Source: Chara braunii
Lineage: Eukaryota > Streptophyta > Charophyceae > Charales > Characeae
Assembly (NCBI GenBank): GCA_003427395.1
Contig: BFEA01000271.1
Coordinates: 1,943,704 to 2,007,703, forward strand
DNA: 64,000 bases
Reading direction: 5' to 3'
The notes beneath the pieces are model-generated. The model made no database searches and was not told the DNA's origin. It saw only the letters and a list, made by a program, of their open reading frames with translations. A program made the position numbers and the translations under genes. Position 1 is the stretch's first letter. Every line of letters begins with the position of its first letter. Positions 31,101 to 42,751 of this stretch are shown here, piece after piece.

Positions 31101-32269
31101 ATGATCTCAAACATAACTGAATCTTGCTGATAGGCCTCCACCAAGGATCGAGTTACATCGTCTGATATACCAAAATCGGTCACTAGCGCGCCCAGATAAT
31201 CTGCCCTTCGCGATAATGCATCAGCCACTTTGTTGCACTCTCCCTTGATTGGATCAAGTTGATAGTCATACATGTCTCTCACTTGAATCCACCGTTTGAG
31301 TGCATCTGAGAGTACAAGTCGTGTCTTGATCTAGCGCAAAGTCTCATGGTCAGAACTTAAGTAAAAGAATCTGCCTAAGAGATAGTGTCTCCAATGGACC
31401 AGCTCTGTAGAGGGCATAGAGCTCACGCTCATACGTGGACTTCGCTAACTTTTGAGACGACATCTTCTTACTTATGTACTCGATGGGCCTCAATTGTTCC
31501 CCCTCCTTTTGCGCAAGGACCTCGCCTATGCCATATTGGCTGGCGTCTGTGGTCACGACGTAGGGCTGCTCAAGCTCGGGAAGTTTGAGGACTTAGTAGC
31601 GTGTCGGAGCATAATTCAATTTCTTAAAGCTTACTTCACACTCTTCAGTCCACTCCCAAGGGGTCTGAAGGCGAGTTAGATCTATTAATGGGGAAGCTAT
31701 AGTACTATAGTTTTTAACAAACGAACGATAGTAGCCCGTCATCCCCAAAAAACGATCGGACCTTAGTAACAGTCTGAGGTCTAGGCCAGTCTCGTATGCT
31801 GGCCACTTTGGCATCGTCCGGCCTCAACCCATCCGCATAAATTTCATGACCCAAGTACAAGATCTTGGTGTGACCAAACTCGCATTTCACCAAGTTGACC
31901 TTGTATTGGTGTTTGTCTTAGGAGACCTAGCACTATTTTCAAGTGCTCAGCGTGATCTACAGTCTTACTAAATCGCCGAGGTACACGACGATAAACCTGT
32001 CCAAGTATTCATGAAAAACCCTATTCATTGCGTGTTGGAATGTCCCAGGGGCATTGCATTGCATAGGCCAAAGGGCATCACCCCACCGTACCTGATCTGG
32101 AAAGCGGTTTTGTGCTCGTCCTCAGGTTTAATGGCAATTTGATGCTATCCGGACTTTAGATCTATCTTAGGAAACTACTCGCATCCCTGCACTCTATCCA
32201 GTAGGTCGTCAATGCGGGGTAGGGGCTCTGCGTTCTTTACAGTGATGGCATTGAGGCCCTTATAGTCAA
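31101..32269 (-). pseudogene. pol: RNase H and RT (3' half) of family A copy 2
   Basis: Minus strand. RNase H shows MTTDASQYGIGEVLAQKEGE (ORF 31556-31350), STYERELYALYR, and the tether ADALSRRADY at about 31205. The RT connection (ORF 31814-31593) has GMTGYYRSFVKNYSTIAS. Between 31815 and 32269 the RT palm is recognisable only in fragments; a deletion near 31970 removes part of the segment just after the catalytic YLDD box. The 5' edge is the MITE-like insert. Confidence 0.78.
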
Positions 32270-32650
32270 GAGAGTCGGTTAACCGACCCCCCATTTTTCA
32301 CCTCAATTTATAAGAAAACCATAAGGCCATTTCAAGCAAACTCCACACCAATGTATAGAGTGCACTTCTTACTAACATATTATAAAAAAAAAAAACATAA
32401 AACAGCACCTCAAAAGAGCATTTTCAGGCAAATTTGCCAAAAACAAAATCATCGAAATTTCAGGATTTTCAGGATGATCAACACCACAAATTCTCATAAC
32501 CCTAATGACACCAAATTTGACACACAGCAAGCTTGTCCAAAAACAAAAACAGGCAAAAAAAAAAATTCCAAAAGAATACAAAATTTGATCCCGAAACCCT
32601 AATTTCAAGATCATTCATGGTCACTCGGGGTCGAAAAGTGGGGGTAATCC
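32270..32650. mobile_element. MITE-like insertion inside the RT
   Basis: About 380 bases of AT-rich sequence interrupt the RT codons for CIDYRG; both flanks are RT. The ends are imperfect inverted repeats: GACCCCCCATTTTTCACC (32285-32302) against the reverse complement of GGTCGAAAAGTGGGGGTAA (32629-32647). A perfect 14 bp palindrome GTCGGTTAACCGAC (32274-32287) lies at the left end. No coding capacity. About nine host bases were lost at the site and no clear target duplication is seen. Confidence 0.55.
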
Positions 32651-33900
32651 CTAAGGTACCTCCCTTCCTAGGAACAACTAGGACTGGAACACCGTAAGGG
32701 GAGGTACTGGGCCGAATCCATCCCTTCTCTGTGAGCTCTTTGAGCTGGCGACGGAGCTCATCCATTTCCGCAGGAGACATCCTATAGATCCGTCCTGTAG
32801 GGACTGCGCTACATGGGACGATTTCTATCGCATGGACAACCTCCCTTTCCACCACACGTGTGGGCTCCTCAAAAAGGTCTGGATACTGTGCGACGACTAC
32901 TTCTATCTTTGGGGGTGATTTTACGGCCTCCCCTTTCTCAGAGACAAAGACTAAGTACATTCCTTCCTCGCGATTCTGTTTATAGTAGTTATAGAAGGAC
33001 GATGCACATATGCACCCGTAGTTTGTACATGCCTTCCTCGCGATTCTGTTTACAGTAGTTATAGAAGAACGATGCACACATGCACCCGTAGTTTTCCACT
33101 CGACTGCTAACTTTAAACTTTTGCAGTCGAACGGTTCTACCGTTGGGGAATTTTCGGATCATCACCTTTCTATCCCAGTTGAATTGAGGTTGAGCAACCT
33201 CGAGGTAGTACACACCGAGCAAAAGGCAGTTCGTCGCTGTCAAGGAACAAAATTTTTTGTCTCAGTTCCCCTCCTCCATAGGAGAAGGTGCAAACTACGT
33301 CCTTGACATAGTCTGTACAACCATGCGGTGCTTGTTGGCTAGCGTTGATGTTACCGATCTGCTGAGCCGCTGCACTTGATCCCCTAAGTGCAACCTATCC
33401 ACACAAGCCCGACTGATGAAGTTCAGTGTAGAGCCTATGCCTATGAAGGCACCCACTTTGCGGCCACCTACATCAACCTCTGCCACAAACTGTTCACCTC
33501 CAAGACCTTTATTAATCATCACCCAAGAGTCTCTGGCCGACTTCCCTGACCACTCAGTCTGTAACTCTTCTAGGGAATCAGACACATCTCTCGAACAGAG
33601 CATCGGTGGGTCTGAATGTATCTGCAGGGCGATGGATGGGTCACTAGCCTTGGCCAACCCCTGAAGTGGGGAAGGCAACGTTACCACTTCAGCACGAGTA
33701 ATACCGGCTAACACTCCTGGCCCGAGGTGTTTCCCTGCAAAGTGCTCGCAGAAGCACTGCCAGGGTTCGAAGATAAGCCCACCACCATTGGAGAGGCTAC
33801 CTTCGTTGTGACCTTCTTGCCCCGGCAAGTCTTGGACGTGTGGCCATAGTTGCCACAATTCAGGCAAGTACCCCTAGCAACTCGGTCTCTCCACACCTCG
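32651..33900 (-). pseudogene. RT start and protease of family A copy 2
   Basis: Minus strand. ORF 33077-32502 leads through PTGRIYRMSPAEMDELRRQL into [16 protein letters not shown], the RT N-terminus, then runs into the insert. Protease ORF 33867-33295 has GAFIGIGSTLNFISRACVDR, where the catalytic Asp itself is changed to Gly. A second stretch VYYLEVAQPQFNWDRKV follows. A tandem duplication of about 70 bases (about 32968-33095) repeats SSFYNYYKQNREEGMY. The gag frame overlaps, with the slippery GGGAAAC at 33729-33735. Confidence 0.8.
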
Positions 33901-35601
33901 TAATCTAAACCAACTGTTACCCATGCGGGCGTTCCTTGGTCGCCCTGACCCTTGGACCCGCCTACATTCTATTTCGTGGTCCCCCTAGCTTTCTCTTTGA
34001 TAGGTGCCATGACTCCCCCATCCAAAGTCTCACTGGCCCCATCCTGCTCTGTCTCATCCCCATCGTCTGGGAAGTCGTCAATCTTAGTCGTTTGACCATC
34101 ATGGTCGACGAACATGAGTTGACCTTTCTTTTTCCAATCTTGGAGAAGTTTTTTCTTCCTACCATCAAACTGACCCTGATGTGCGGATCCAAGTTTTGCC
34201 TCTATATCTAAAAGTTTTCTTGCTGAACGTAGCGAAGCTATGGACATCGATGTTGGCCTCGTCCACCAATTTATTTTTGACATCTGTAGGCAGACATCTC
34301 AAATAATCTGTGAGGAGCACTTGCATGTCGTAGCGCATACCAGGTACTACGATCAAACGTTCTACGGCGTCTGTGACCTCGCATATAGACCGGTACCTTT
34401 TGGAACAGAGAATGTTCTATCGTGTCAGTGGCCTTCTGAGCCTCTTGAGGGTCATGCCACCTGTTGTACACAGTCCATACAAAGTCTTCCAATGTCTAAG
34501 CCTAAGCCCAAGCATCGAAGTTTCGACCGTAGCCCTGTTGTTGCACTAACCCGTTTAACCATCGTGCTACCGAGCCCTCTAAAAAGGAGGCAGCGACTAT
34601 AACTTCTTGCTCTGGCCTTGTAAGCTTGTGCCTCACATAGGTAGGCACAATCCTCACCTAGGTATCCAAGCCCTCGTCTTTCTTCTTGTCGCCAGAGAAG
34701 GACTTAGGACTCAACAAGGGAATCTTGAGCATCCACTGCATGGGTTGGATTTATCCAGCTGATGGCTGCAGTGGCTGCATAGCCACTGAGACAGATTGTT
34801 GCATGGTAACCTGAGGCTGGCCTGACGATGGTACTGTAGCTGCCACCGTCGTTAATGGTATTGAAGAACCACTTGGAGGGGGCATGCCAAACATGGGAGA
34901 AAAAGAGGGCCCTACTGGCGACGGCGTCACTGAGGGACCCGCAACCAAAGGGGGAGCTACACCATACTAGGGCTGCCTCGTCATTGGACGAGGAACCTGC
35001 AGTACAGAATTCGCTTCTGGCCTGCCACTAGTTCGGCCAGCACTTCCAGCTGTACAACCTGCGTTTCTGGCACGCAAAGGAGCGAGCTACGCAGCGCCTG
35101 CATTGCAGGATCAAGTGTCAACTAGTCTAGTGCCTCTAGTTTACCTAGCTCCTGCCTCCTGGCTCCTAATCTAGTTTTCCACGTTAATGCTCTCTGTCTT
35201 TTCTCTGCTGCCTCTCTCAACTGCTGCTGTAGCTGATCGTGAAGAGTTTCTGCTAGGGGGATCTCATAATCCTCTGGTGTGAGTTGAGTCTGTTGGCTGA
35301 CTTGCAAGCCAACAATCTGACTAACGAAAACCTGAGAAACACTCTGACTGACCCCTGACGAAGTGGTTTGGGACGAGGCCTGTGACGTGCTGGAGGCGGT
35401 AGCCATCGCAGCCTCTAACCTGGCTGTTGCTGACCTAACCATCCTTAATGTCGCCCTCTCCCTAGCTTCCCTCTGCAGCCTCCTTTCCTCTCCTGGAGCG
35501 AACTCTTGGAAAGTGATCAGTCGACTGAGAGCAGTTCCATGTGCAACTCTAAGGGGTTCCACTAATCTTTCCTCCTCCTCACTACTGCTTGCATCACTCA
35601 T
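33708..35601 (-). pseudogene. gag: Gag of family A copy 2, broken
   Basis: Minus strand, start MSDASSSEEEERLVEPLRVA at 35601. The first ORF ends at 35122 after GKLEALD. Further pieces are 34948-34751, 34492-34271, 34356-34165, 34283-33969 and 33896-33708, separated by stops and shifts. The CCHC knuckle CLNCGNYGHTSKTC is intact near 33850. It matches copy 1 piece by piece, with different lesions, so the copies decayed independently. Confidence 0.8.
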
Positions 35602-36812
35602 GGGCTACAATGTGTCTAATCTAAACTAGAATCCACACTAAATTCCTACCTTAGCATGACACCCAATCGAGTATGATATACAACTATTTTCGGTCAACTT
35701 GGAGAGAAGTAGTCAAGCGGTCAATAACAACTAATGTCAGATCCTATAGGCAACAGTAGTTCTATTTTTAGATTACTCTCATACAGAATGCAATGCAGCA
35801 AGGAAGGTACTATCCTATCTGCAGCTGTCTGTCAGTTGTCAACAAGTCCGTACGACTAAATAATCAAAAATAAAACAGTTTCCCTGTGGAGATGTATTCA
35901 GGATGGCAGTTTATCTGATTAGTACAACAGCGATCAATTATCGGAATCCCCCCTCTCCCTATATCCTTCTTGAATGGTCTCTTTGTGCCAATACCCTGAG
36001 CATCTGGTTGAGCGGCGTGTCTGAAGGTGTGCAATCCGGCCCACCCCTGTGCCCCAAGTCTATGTCTAACCTGCCAGCCCCTGCACGTAGTTTACCCTCG
36101 CATACAACGAGCCTTACTTCCGGATTGATCTGGCTGATCAAGAGGAAAGGATGGCCCCCAAGGTCCTCGCGAATAATTTAATGTCACAGACAGGACAACG
36201 ATCACAGCCAGGGTTCAACACCGGAGCCCGCCAGAAATATTTATAGACGGTCTGGTGAGCGTCTCTCAAACGGCTGGCATGCCTTGCATGACCTCAACTT
36301 TGCAGCCGCAGAACCAAGGACTTGCGGCAAAGCATGCGCGTACTAGTCCCACCGGGTTGGCATGGTAACCATGACCCGAGTGCTTCGTCCAGGGCTCTTC
36401 AGAGGCTTTGCCCGTCTCCCACCAGCTTGCTGCCCAGGAAGAATGTCGACTCTCAAGGTTGAGCGCTCGCGACACCTCACATTGAGAGGACTCTGAAGAC
36501 ATAACTCACTTCCTCATGGTAAGAAGTAATGAAGGGGATATATAACGAAGAGAGCAACTTACCTCATAATGCTGCCCTCAACCACAAATTTCTCACCCGC
36601 AACCTGATTTGCATTTATGATGACTGGTCTTTGCCTCGACACAACAAACAGCAGAATGCTGTTCCACCTCGGCTTAAATGCCACATCAGCGAGCTCTCAT
36701 CAACCAGCGTACACCCCTAATCGTTCAACGCCCAAGCCTTATCACTGCCCCACACCTCATGCAAAGCACCAAACAGCGATTGCGAAGAACCAATGAAGGG
36801 AAGTTCGAACCA
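35602..36812 (-). other. Leader of family A copy 2
   Basis: Untranslated region between primer site and gag, colinear with 2266-3525 and 54634-56125. Short ORFs are not conserved. Confidence 0.55.
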
Positions 36813-36824
36813 ACTCCAATACCA
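36813..36824 (-). other. Primer-binding site of family A copy 2
   Basis: On the minus strand TGGTATTGGAGT, three bases after the LTR end. Initiator tRNA-Met type with three changes from TGGTATCAGAGC. Confidence 0.75.
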
Positions 36825-36827
36825 AAT

Positions 36828-37794
36828 TGCAAGGAAAATGAGCAACAACGAGATGATAATATCCAGAATGCACAATCACATTGAAAGCCAGATAGTATCT
36901 TAGTGTCCAGAAAGCGGCGTTGCACATATTTAACACCAATGGAGATTCGTAACACTGAAACCCAGAGCTTGCTCTCGCCACCACCAACATAAAAGTCCAG
37001 TCCCTTCTCCCTACTTGGCACTCGGCGCCCAGCCTACTTCCTACACAGCTACCGTCTACCTACTCATTGACAATGCAACCGTTGACGTCACCAGCCAACG
37101 AATTACTTGAAGATGTAGCCCAATGCAGACCATCGCCATTACCAGGTATGTGCCCTCACATCATCATCATCATCTTTCTCTCTCTCCCCTGACTTGCACC
37201 CACGTCTTCCCTCTGTACACCCGAAGATCAACCCTGCGCCTCACTGTAGTCCAAGCCCCATCCAGCTATGGAGACTGGGCTATGGCGCTGCCCTCCGCAG
37301 CGCCCTGCTTCCTGCACGACCGCGCGCGCGCAGTACCTTGCCCTTAGCGCTCAGCAGCAGCCCGCGAGCAATTGCTCCAGCAGCGCTGCCGCATCATCTG
37401 GCAAGTGCCTGAATGAGCCTCCAGGCGGCGAGCTCTTTCCTATATGGAAAGAGTCTACCTGCCCCGGCAGCCTGGCTGGGCTGGGCCTCTGCCCAGAAGC
37501 TTAGGGTAGGCCCCAATAGGCTGTGCGTCTGTTGCAGCTGCTGGGCCTCGTTCGGTTGGGCCTCCCAACTGTCTGTATATGAAGTTGTGATTATGCCCCA
37601 GGGCCTGCATTTCGGAAAGGCCTGGAGGCCATGGAAAATCTTTGCTGCTCGGCCTGTGTTTCCCTCAACCAACTGGCGCGTCACAATTGCCTGGACCCCA
37701 AATACGAAATTGACAGCACTGGGCCTCCCTAGATTTGTTAGTCCCGCCTTCACTTAGGGCGGGCACATCTGTAACACAGACCCAGATCCTCGCA
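36828..37794 (-). repeat. 5' LTR of family A copy 2
   Basis: On the minus strand begins TGCGAGGATCTGGGTC and ends CCTTGCA, 967 bases. Same microsatellite and GC-rich U3 as the 3' LTR, with scattered differences and length changes. Confidence 0.88.
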
Positions 37795-37966
37795 CACAGA
37801 TTTATTTTCTTGAAACTCTTTTCTGGAATCTTTTGCGCTGTGCAAGGAATATGAGTGAGAACGATATACAGAAAGCCAAGTTGCAAAATCACAAAGATGT
37901 CCAAGTAGTCATGTACCAAGCAGAGAGCATAAATGCGCCAAGATTCCATTCACATAAGAGCGTTAC
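37795..37966 (-). repeat. Diverged LTR-end fragment
   Basis: From about 37842 the plus strand reads TGCAAGGAATATGAGTGAGA and resembles the reversed U5 of family A LTRs (TGCAAGGAAAATGAGC), but differs strongly further on. Perhaps the end of a related family. Confidence 0.35.
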
Positions 37967-38440
37967 TGTAATGACCCGCCAAAACACAGACTGAGAACAC
38001 TGCTGATTTCTGGGATTTGCCGCTGGAATGAATGCCTTGCTGAGATTCCCGCATTCTGCTGTGGTTTCCGAGACTGTGCGTGTGTGCGTGCTTGATCGTT
38101 TGCGTGCCTGTCTGAGTGCTTGTCGGCTGAGCGTGTGTGTGACCCGCAAGGGTACTTGTTGGTTGAGAGGCCCCGCAGGGCCGGTACTTACCTGTGGCCG
38201 TGACTTTGAGGGTTGCAGCGGGAAAAACACTCAAGTAGCGGGGGTAGGCCCGTGACACTTAGAACAGCGGAGGAAAAACACTCAAGTAGCAGGTAGGCCG
38301 GCACCACTCGGGTAGTGGTAGAAGTGTCGGGTACTGGAGACAGAGCAGAAGAACACAAAAAGTCGGCATTTTTAGAGGCCCAGTAGCAGTAGGATAGAGG
38401 TAGGCCGGTACCAGTCCAAGTAGCTGGGAGGCCGCTCGTT
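37967..38440 (+). repeat. Truncated LTR of family G
   Basis: Starts TGTAATGACCCGCC and matches the beginning of the LTR at 22574 with many changes, including CAGGGCCGGTACTTACCTGT. A block of about 50 bases around AAAACACTCAAGTAGC is duplicated near 38222-38290. It fades out about 38440. Confidence 0.7.
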
Positions 38441-39040
38441 TTGTTTTTTTCTTCCTCACCCTGCCAGCAAGGCAGCGCATATTCCTCTTGCTCAAAACGC
38501 CCTCGCTGAGGGCATACTCACACTAGCGACGTTGCGTTGAAATGCATCCAACCACTTTCACCGCCAAAGCGTTGTTGGCTTTGTTTCTTTTTTTCTTTTT
38601 TGGGGAGTCCGACAGTCCTGCTCCGCGTGTTCTATGTTCTGCTGAAGTGCCCTCACTGAGGGCAAACTCGCACGAGTACTCCAAAAAGTGTATCCAACTG
38701 CAATCACGGCCAAAGGCCTTTTTTTTTCTTTTTTGTTTTTTTGAGAGTCCCACNNNNNNNNNNNNNNNNNNNNNNNNNNNNNNNNNNNNNNNNNNNNNCC
38801 ACAGTCCTGCTCCCCGTGTTCTACGTTCTGCTGAAGTGCCCTCACTTAGGGCAAACTCGCACGAGTACTCCAAAAAGTGTATCCAACTGCAATTACGGCC
38901 AAAGCTTGTTTTGTTTTTTGGGATGTACGGATTTGAGATGGGCCCAAAAAATTGAAAACCTGCTGACGCTCCAACCCTGCCCCGAGCCCGCCTTTTACTT
39001 TTTGTGGCAACAAGTTATTTTGCTGCAAGGCTGAGGCCGT
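38441..39040. other. Tandem duplication with a 45-base assembly gap
   Basis: A block from about 38612 (CAGTCCTGCTCC, GTGTTCTA) through GTATCCAACTGCAAT is repeated from about 38801, with Ns at 38754-38798 between the two. The protein-like frames on both strands are by-products of the repeat. Copy number across the gap is unknown. No gene recognised. Confidence 0.7.
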
Positions 39041-40021
39041 GTACTGGTGGTTTAAAGCAAATCAAGAATTCAGTAGTGTGAGAGTCCCAGTTCCCGCACG
39101 GGGTAGGTTCCCCAAAAAACAGTAACACGGAGAAATCACTAATTCGTAAAAGATCCGTATCTATGACATCAGCGAGATCGATCGAGACCACGCAATCAGA
39201 TCGAAGCAGATAACCAGCAAGGCAAATCCATTCCACAGGCTGTAGCCCATCGAAAACACAGGGCAAGTTATCCCAAGCACTTAGCAAGGCAAATCCATTC
39301 CACAAGCTGTAGCCCATCAAAAACACAGGGCAAGTTATCCCACGCACTTTCAAAACACCACCCTGACTCGACGAATGGAGAGACAAAATGCAACCCACGG
39401 GATCAACGATTCCGTCTCCTGACCGGTCACATCGATATTCTTTACAAAATTTAAAATTAAAAATTAAATTCAACAAGACGGGAGGCCAGCGCCGCTTCGC
39501 CTGTGTGATAAAGTTGTTTTACATATTGTTGTAGGTTAGGTTGACATTTGAGCACACGACAGTGAATAGTTACTAATGGTAAAAAAGGTCGGAGCAGGTA
39601 AGGTATAGGCGAAAGGTTGCATACAGTGGTATGAGCATGATGGGTGACGAGAAGTGAGAGGTCCAAATCACAATGCAGTTTAAATTTCCATGACAATACA
39701 ACGTATGAATTGTGCAGTAGCAACACCATCGTGACCGAAGAATGGATTGAGTTCTTTCAGTGCATATATAGTCTTTTTTTTTTTTTGAACAAAAAGAGGA
39801 CCTTATGGTCCTGGCTCCTTTCCATTCTGGGGAGCATCAGTCCGGTTCCTATGCCACCGGCAAGTCAGAATAGACGTTACAATAAGAACCACCCACGCTT
39901 CCTTCCATCTGGCTAAAGTACCCCTGAGCAGCATTGATTGCTCCACCTTGGTGGAGGATTGACTGCCAGCTTGCCATGCCTCACTCTTTCCTCTCAGACC
40001 TGATAACCAGACCCATGCCAC
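39041..40021. other. Unassigned region with a 67 bp tandem duplication
   Basis: The block starting AGCAAGGCAAATCCATTCCA occurs at 39216 and at 39283, differing at a few bases. A T run lies at about 39774-39786. Minus ORFs of 153 and 90 codons (39476-39015, 39729-39457) have no recognised domain. Confidence 0.45.
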
Positions 40022-41045
40022 CTAAACCCTAACCCCTAAACCAGAACCGCGCAATTTCTCATGGAGTGCAATGTAGGACGCAGCAGCGCTCTTGAATTCG
40101 TCAAAAGTCGTGACTTCGTCATGGCCTTGGCGATAGTAGTCGACGTAGAGCATGGCTTCGAGTGCACTCCATTCATTTGTGTTCTCAATCCTTGGAAGAA
40201 GAGAGTGTGAGTTTTTGTGGGATTGTGATTGAGTCGAACGGCGCAACCCGACTTCCAACGTGAAGAAGATTATGTGCGGGTGCAACACTTCTGCCATCAG
40301 ACGAAGATCCGTTAAGAACAGTTTTGTGTCCTCGGTGTGTGTTCTGTGGAACAACATCACGATCGCTCGACTAGGACAGGGTAGATTTTTTAGCAGCGGT
40401 GATTGGCTCGAAGGGAACGATTGGCTCCACGTATGAAAGGTAGTTCTGGAGGTTCGATGTCCTTGATGACGAAGTCTTGTCATCATTTTGTGCATTGAGA
40501 AGCGAATGTAATAAGCAAAACTCGGGGGAGAAGTGGGGGCTTGTGCTCAATGTGATTTCGGCGTATGTTGCAATTCGGGGGCATACAGGAAGAGCATACG
40601 CGTGCATGTCACTCGTAGGATCCATCGGGACACGAATCGGAGGTTGAAAAGAATAGTCGAGGGGGGGTGATTGAAGTGTGTGACGCACATTATTTCGTGG
40701 CGGTGTTTCTTTCACTGGCATCTAGCAACCCTTGCGTTTCGGCCTTTTCTTCCAAGGCGTGACAATGTTGATGACACTTAAGTTTTGAGACTGGTTGTTC
40801 GGCTGCTGGTTAGCTGTTGGTAGTTGAACCTGAAATTGGCGGAGGTGTTCTGCATCCGAAGCTAATGTTGAGGCGTGCATGCGAAGGTTGGTTGTGTTCA
40901 CTGATTGATCAGCAGCAGGAATATTGGACGTAGTGTAGCCAACCGAGCGTGAAAAAAAAAAACAAAAAAAAACGAAGTACACATACATAAAATAATGAGA
41001 ATGAGCGGACAAACGACAAACTTGCATAAGGCGATGAAGCAGCAA
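40022..41045 (-). pseudogene. Unrecognised ORF set, possible host gene remnant
   Basis: Minus strand. ORF 41045-40722 ends at a TAG, and ORF 40721-40371 begins with the very next codon (MPVKETPPRNNVRH) in the same frame; a third (40495-40022) overlaps in another frame and goes on from RAIVMLFHRTHTEDTKLFLT. Together they could encode about 330 residues with one stop and one shift or intron. The first part is rich in Gln, Asn and Ser, with a basic WKKRPKRKG patch; the last part looks helical. The frame ends within GTTAGGGTTTAG, telomere-like sequence. No RT, protease or integrase motif. I do not recognise it. Confidence 0.35.
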
Positions 41046-41224
41046 GGTTGTCGGTTTGTAGATGACCTACTATAAACATTGTAAGCGTAAAGCAACCTCA
41101 TACTGTAAGTAAAACCATCACATGTTTACAAATGCAAGAAAGAGCGGTGAAGAACACATGATATTATCATGAGCAAATTGGGCATTTTTAACGAACAAAA
41201 TATTGGCCAATTACGAAGAACTAA

Positions 41225-41452
41225 TGTAGACCTATCACGTCTAGGGATCATAAACACATCGAGCAGCAACCCCAAATGCAAGATGTATGAAGCATTTGCG
41301 CATAATGGAGTGAGCATGAATCCTTGCTTAGTGCTGCATACGTTAACCCTCGGTGGATCTTGCATTTGCTCTTGATGCTTCATCAGTTTATGATCGAGAC
41401 TTTATAGCTTGATGTGCAGTACTTTCATATGTATATACCAAGCACAGGTCCT
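41225..41452. repeat. 228 bp direct repeat, copy 1
   Basis: Begins TGTAGACCTATCACGTCTAG and ends AAGCACAGGTCCT. The second copy lies at 42014-42241, same length, with about a dozen substitutions and no gap visible. Minus-strand ORFs at 41383 and 42172 start with the same peptide MKHQEQMQ / MKHREQMQ because of this. Confidence 0.85.
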
Positions 41453-42013
41453 CCTGAAAAGAGCATACAACAAAGAATAGACAGTATAGGTCCCCGAAGC
41501 ATTGAGCATAAGGCAACTGAAGTTCGCAGTGAAAAAGCAAACATAAAGCAATGAAGCATGGATCACAACGCCTTAAAACAGCAAGCATACACACTACCGA
41601 ACCGAGGCTAATGCCATGAAGTCCGAGTATCGAAAGGTAAATGAGGAAGCGGACTGCATTAATGACCCAAAATAAACCAATTCTGCAGCCAGTCTAAACC
41701 GGCCAATGGCCGATCATTATGCGTTAACCAGCGAGCAGCAATATATGAAGACTCCACCCTAAAAAGACGAGCATAACCAATGAGAAAAGAAACCTGCACG
41801 CAGGTCGACCATGGAAGAGCAAGCATCGAGGACCAAGTGATGTATGACCGCATATAAACCCATCTAGCGATTCAAGTAGCCGTGAAGTTGGGGAGGCCGT
41901 GTAAGACGTAAATGGCGACGGCTATAATCCACACGACTATGGAACAGCGGACGGAAACGCACCAAACACACACGAGAAAGGTGACCGAGAGCAAGCATAA
42001 ACCCCATAACATC
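41453..42013. other. Spacer between the 228 bp repeats
   Basis: 561 bases without recognised coding. Short minus-strand ORFs (41594-41388, 41853-41659) have no motif. If the repeats are LTRs this would be the internal part of a small non-autonomous element, but no primer site was found. Confidence 0.35.
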
Positions 42014-42241
42014 TGTAGACCTATCAGGTCTAGGGATCATAAACACATGGAGCAGCAACCCGAAATCCAAGATGTATGAAGCATTTGCGCATATGGGAGC
42101 GAGCACGAATCCTTGCTTGGTGCTGCATACGTTAACCCTCGGTGGACCTTGCATTTGCTCTCGATGTTTCATCAGTTTATGATCAAGACTTTATAGCTTG
42201 ATGCGCAGTACTTTCATATGTATATACCAAGCACAGGTCCT
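42014..42241. repeat. 228 bp direct repeat, copy 2
   Basis: Counterpart of 41225-41452. Its right end coincides with the point where the family D integrase breaks off, so the repeat unit or its insertion truncated family D. Confidence 0.85.
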
Positions 42242-42751
42242 ATAGAAGTACCGGTGAGTTGGGATGTGCAATGATTGGAGCTTGCCGGGTTTGGCCCGGT
42301 TCGAGGGGTTGACAACTTGACACGTGGGGCATGAGCGAATGTATGCTTTGACGTCGGCGACCAGGGAAGGCCAGTAGAAGTAGCGGGAGATGGTGTCGAA
42401 GGTTTTCTGGAAACCGAGGTGTCCTGCAGTCTTGACGTCGTGGTGCCCGGCCAAGAGTTGAGTACGGAGACCACGTGCGTTGGGGATGCAAAGTCGGCGA
42501 GTGCCTTTGGTATCGATGTAGATAAGGTTGTTGTGGAGGGAGTAGTCGGGAACTGGGTTAAGATCGTGGATCTTGTTGAAGATGGTGGCGAAGTCTGGGC
42601 AAGAGAGGTAGCCTTCGGTGTATTGGTGATGGAGTGATGGGAGGAGTTGGATATGAGTCATGGCGGCGTAGACTTTCTCGGGGGGAGAGGGCATCCGCAA
42701 CGCGGTTGCTTTTGTCGGGGGTATGGCAAATGGTGAATGTGAACTGGGCAA
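42242..42751 (-). pseudogene. Integrase N-terminal zinc domain of family D
   Basis: ORF 42751-42191 contains AGHHDVKTAGHLGFQKT with the two zinc His, a segment RYFYWPSLVADVKAYI, then CPTCQVVNPSNR with the Cys pair: a complete HHCC domain. It ends at HIPTHRYFY, just before the first catalytic site would come; the last codons are repeat sequence. It is in a different frame from the RNase H ORF that overlaps it. Confidence 0.8.

Larger units (their letters stand above)
28732..37794 (-). mobile_element. Ty3/gypsy family A, copy 2 (both LTRs)
   Basis: A full-length layout of 9063 bases on the minus strand: 5' LTR (36828-37794), primer site, leader, gag, protease, RT with a MITE-like insert, RNase H, integrase, polypurine tract, 3' LTR (28732-29679). 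All ORFs are broken and the two LTRs are visibly diverged (for example in the CAT microsatellite and adjoining bases), so insertion is old. The five bases outside each end (CCGCG left, CACAG right) do not match, so no target duplication is preserved. Confidence 0.88.

Noticed and set aside
28732-37794. Intact autonomous retrotransposon
   Set aside because: Both LTRs are present, but every ORF is broken, the protease Asp is lost and the RT is split by an insert.
38542-38955. ORF across the N gap, similar on both sides
   Set aside because: Produced by a tandem duplication with an assembly gap; the N stretch translates to X.
40018-40045. Interstitial telomere
   Set aside because: Only two or three imperfect CCCTAAA-type units; too short to call a telomeric array.
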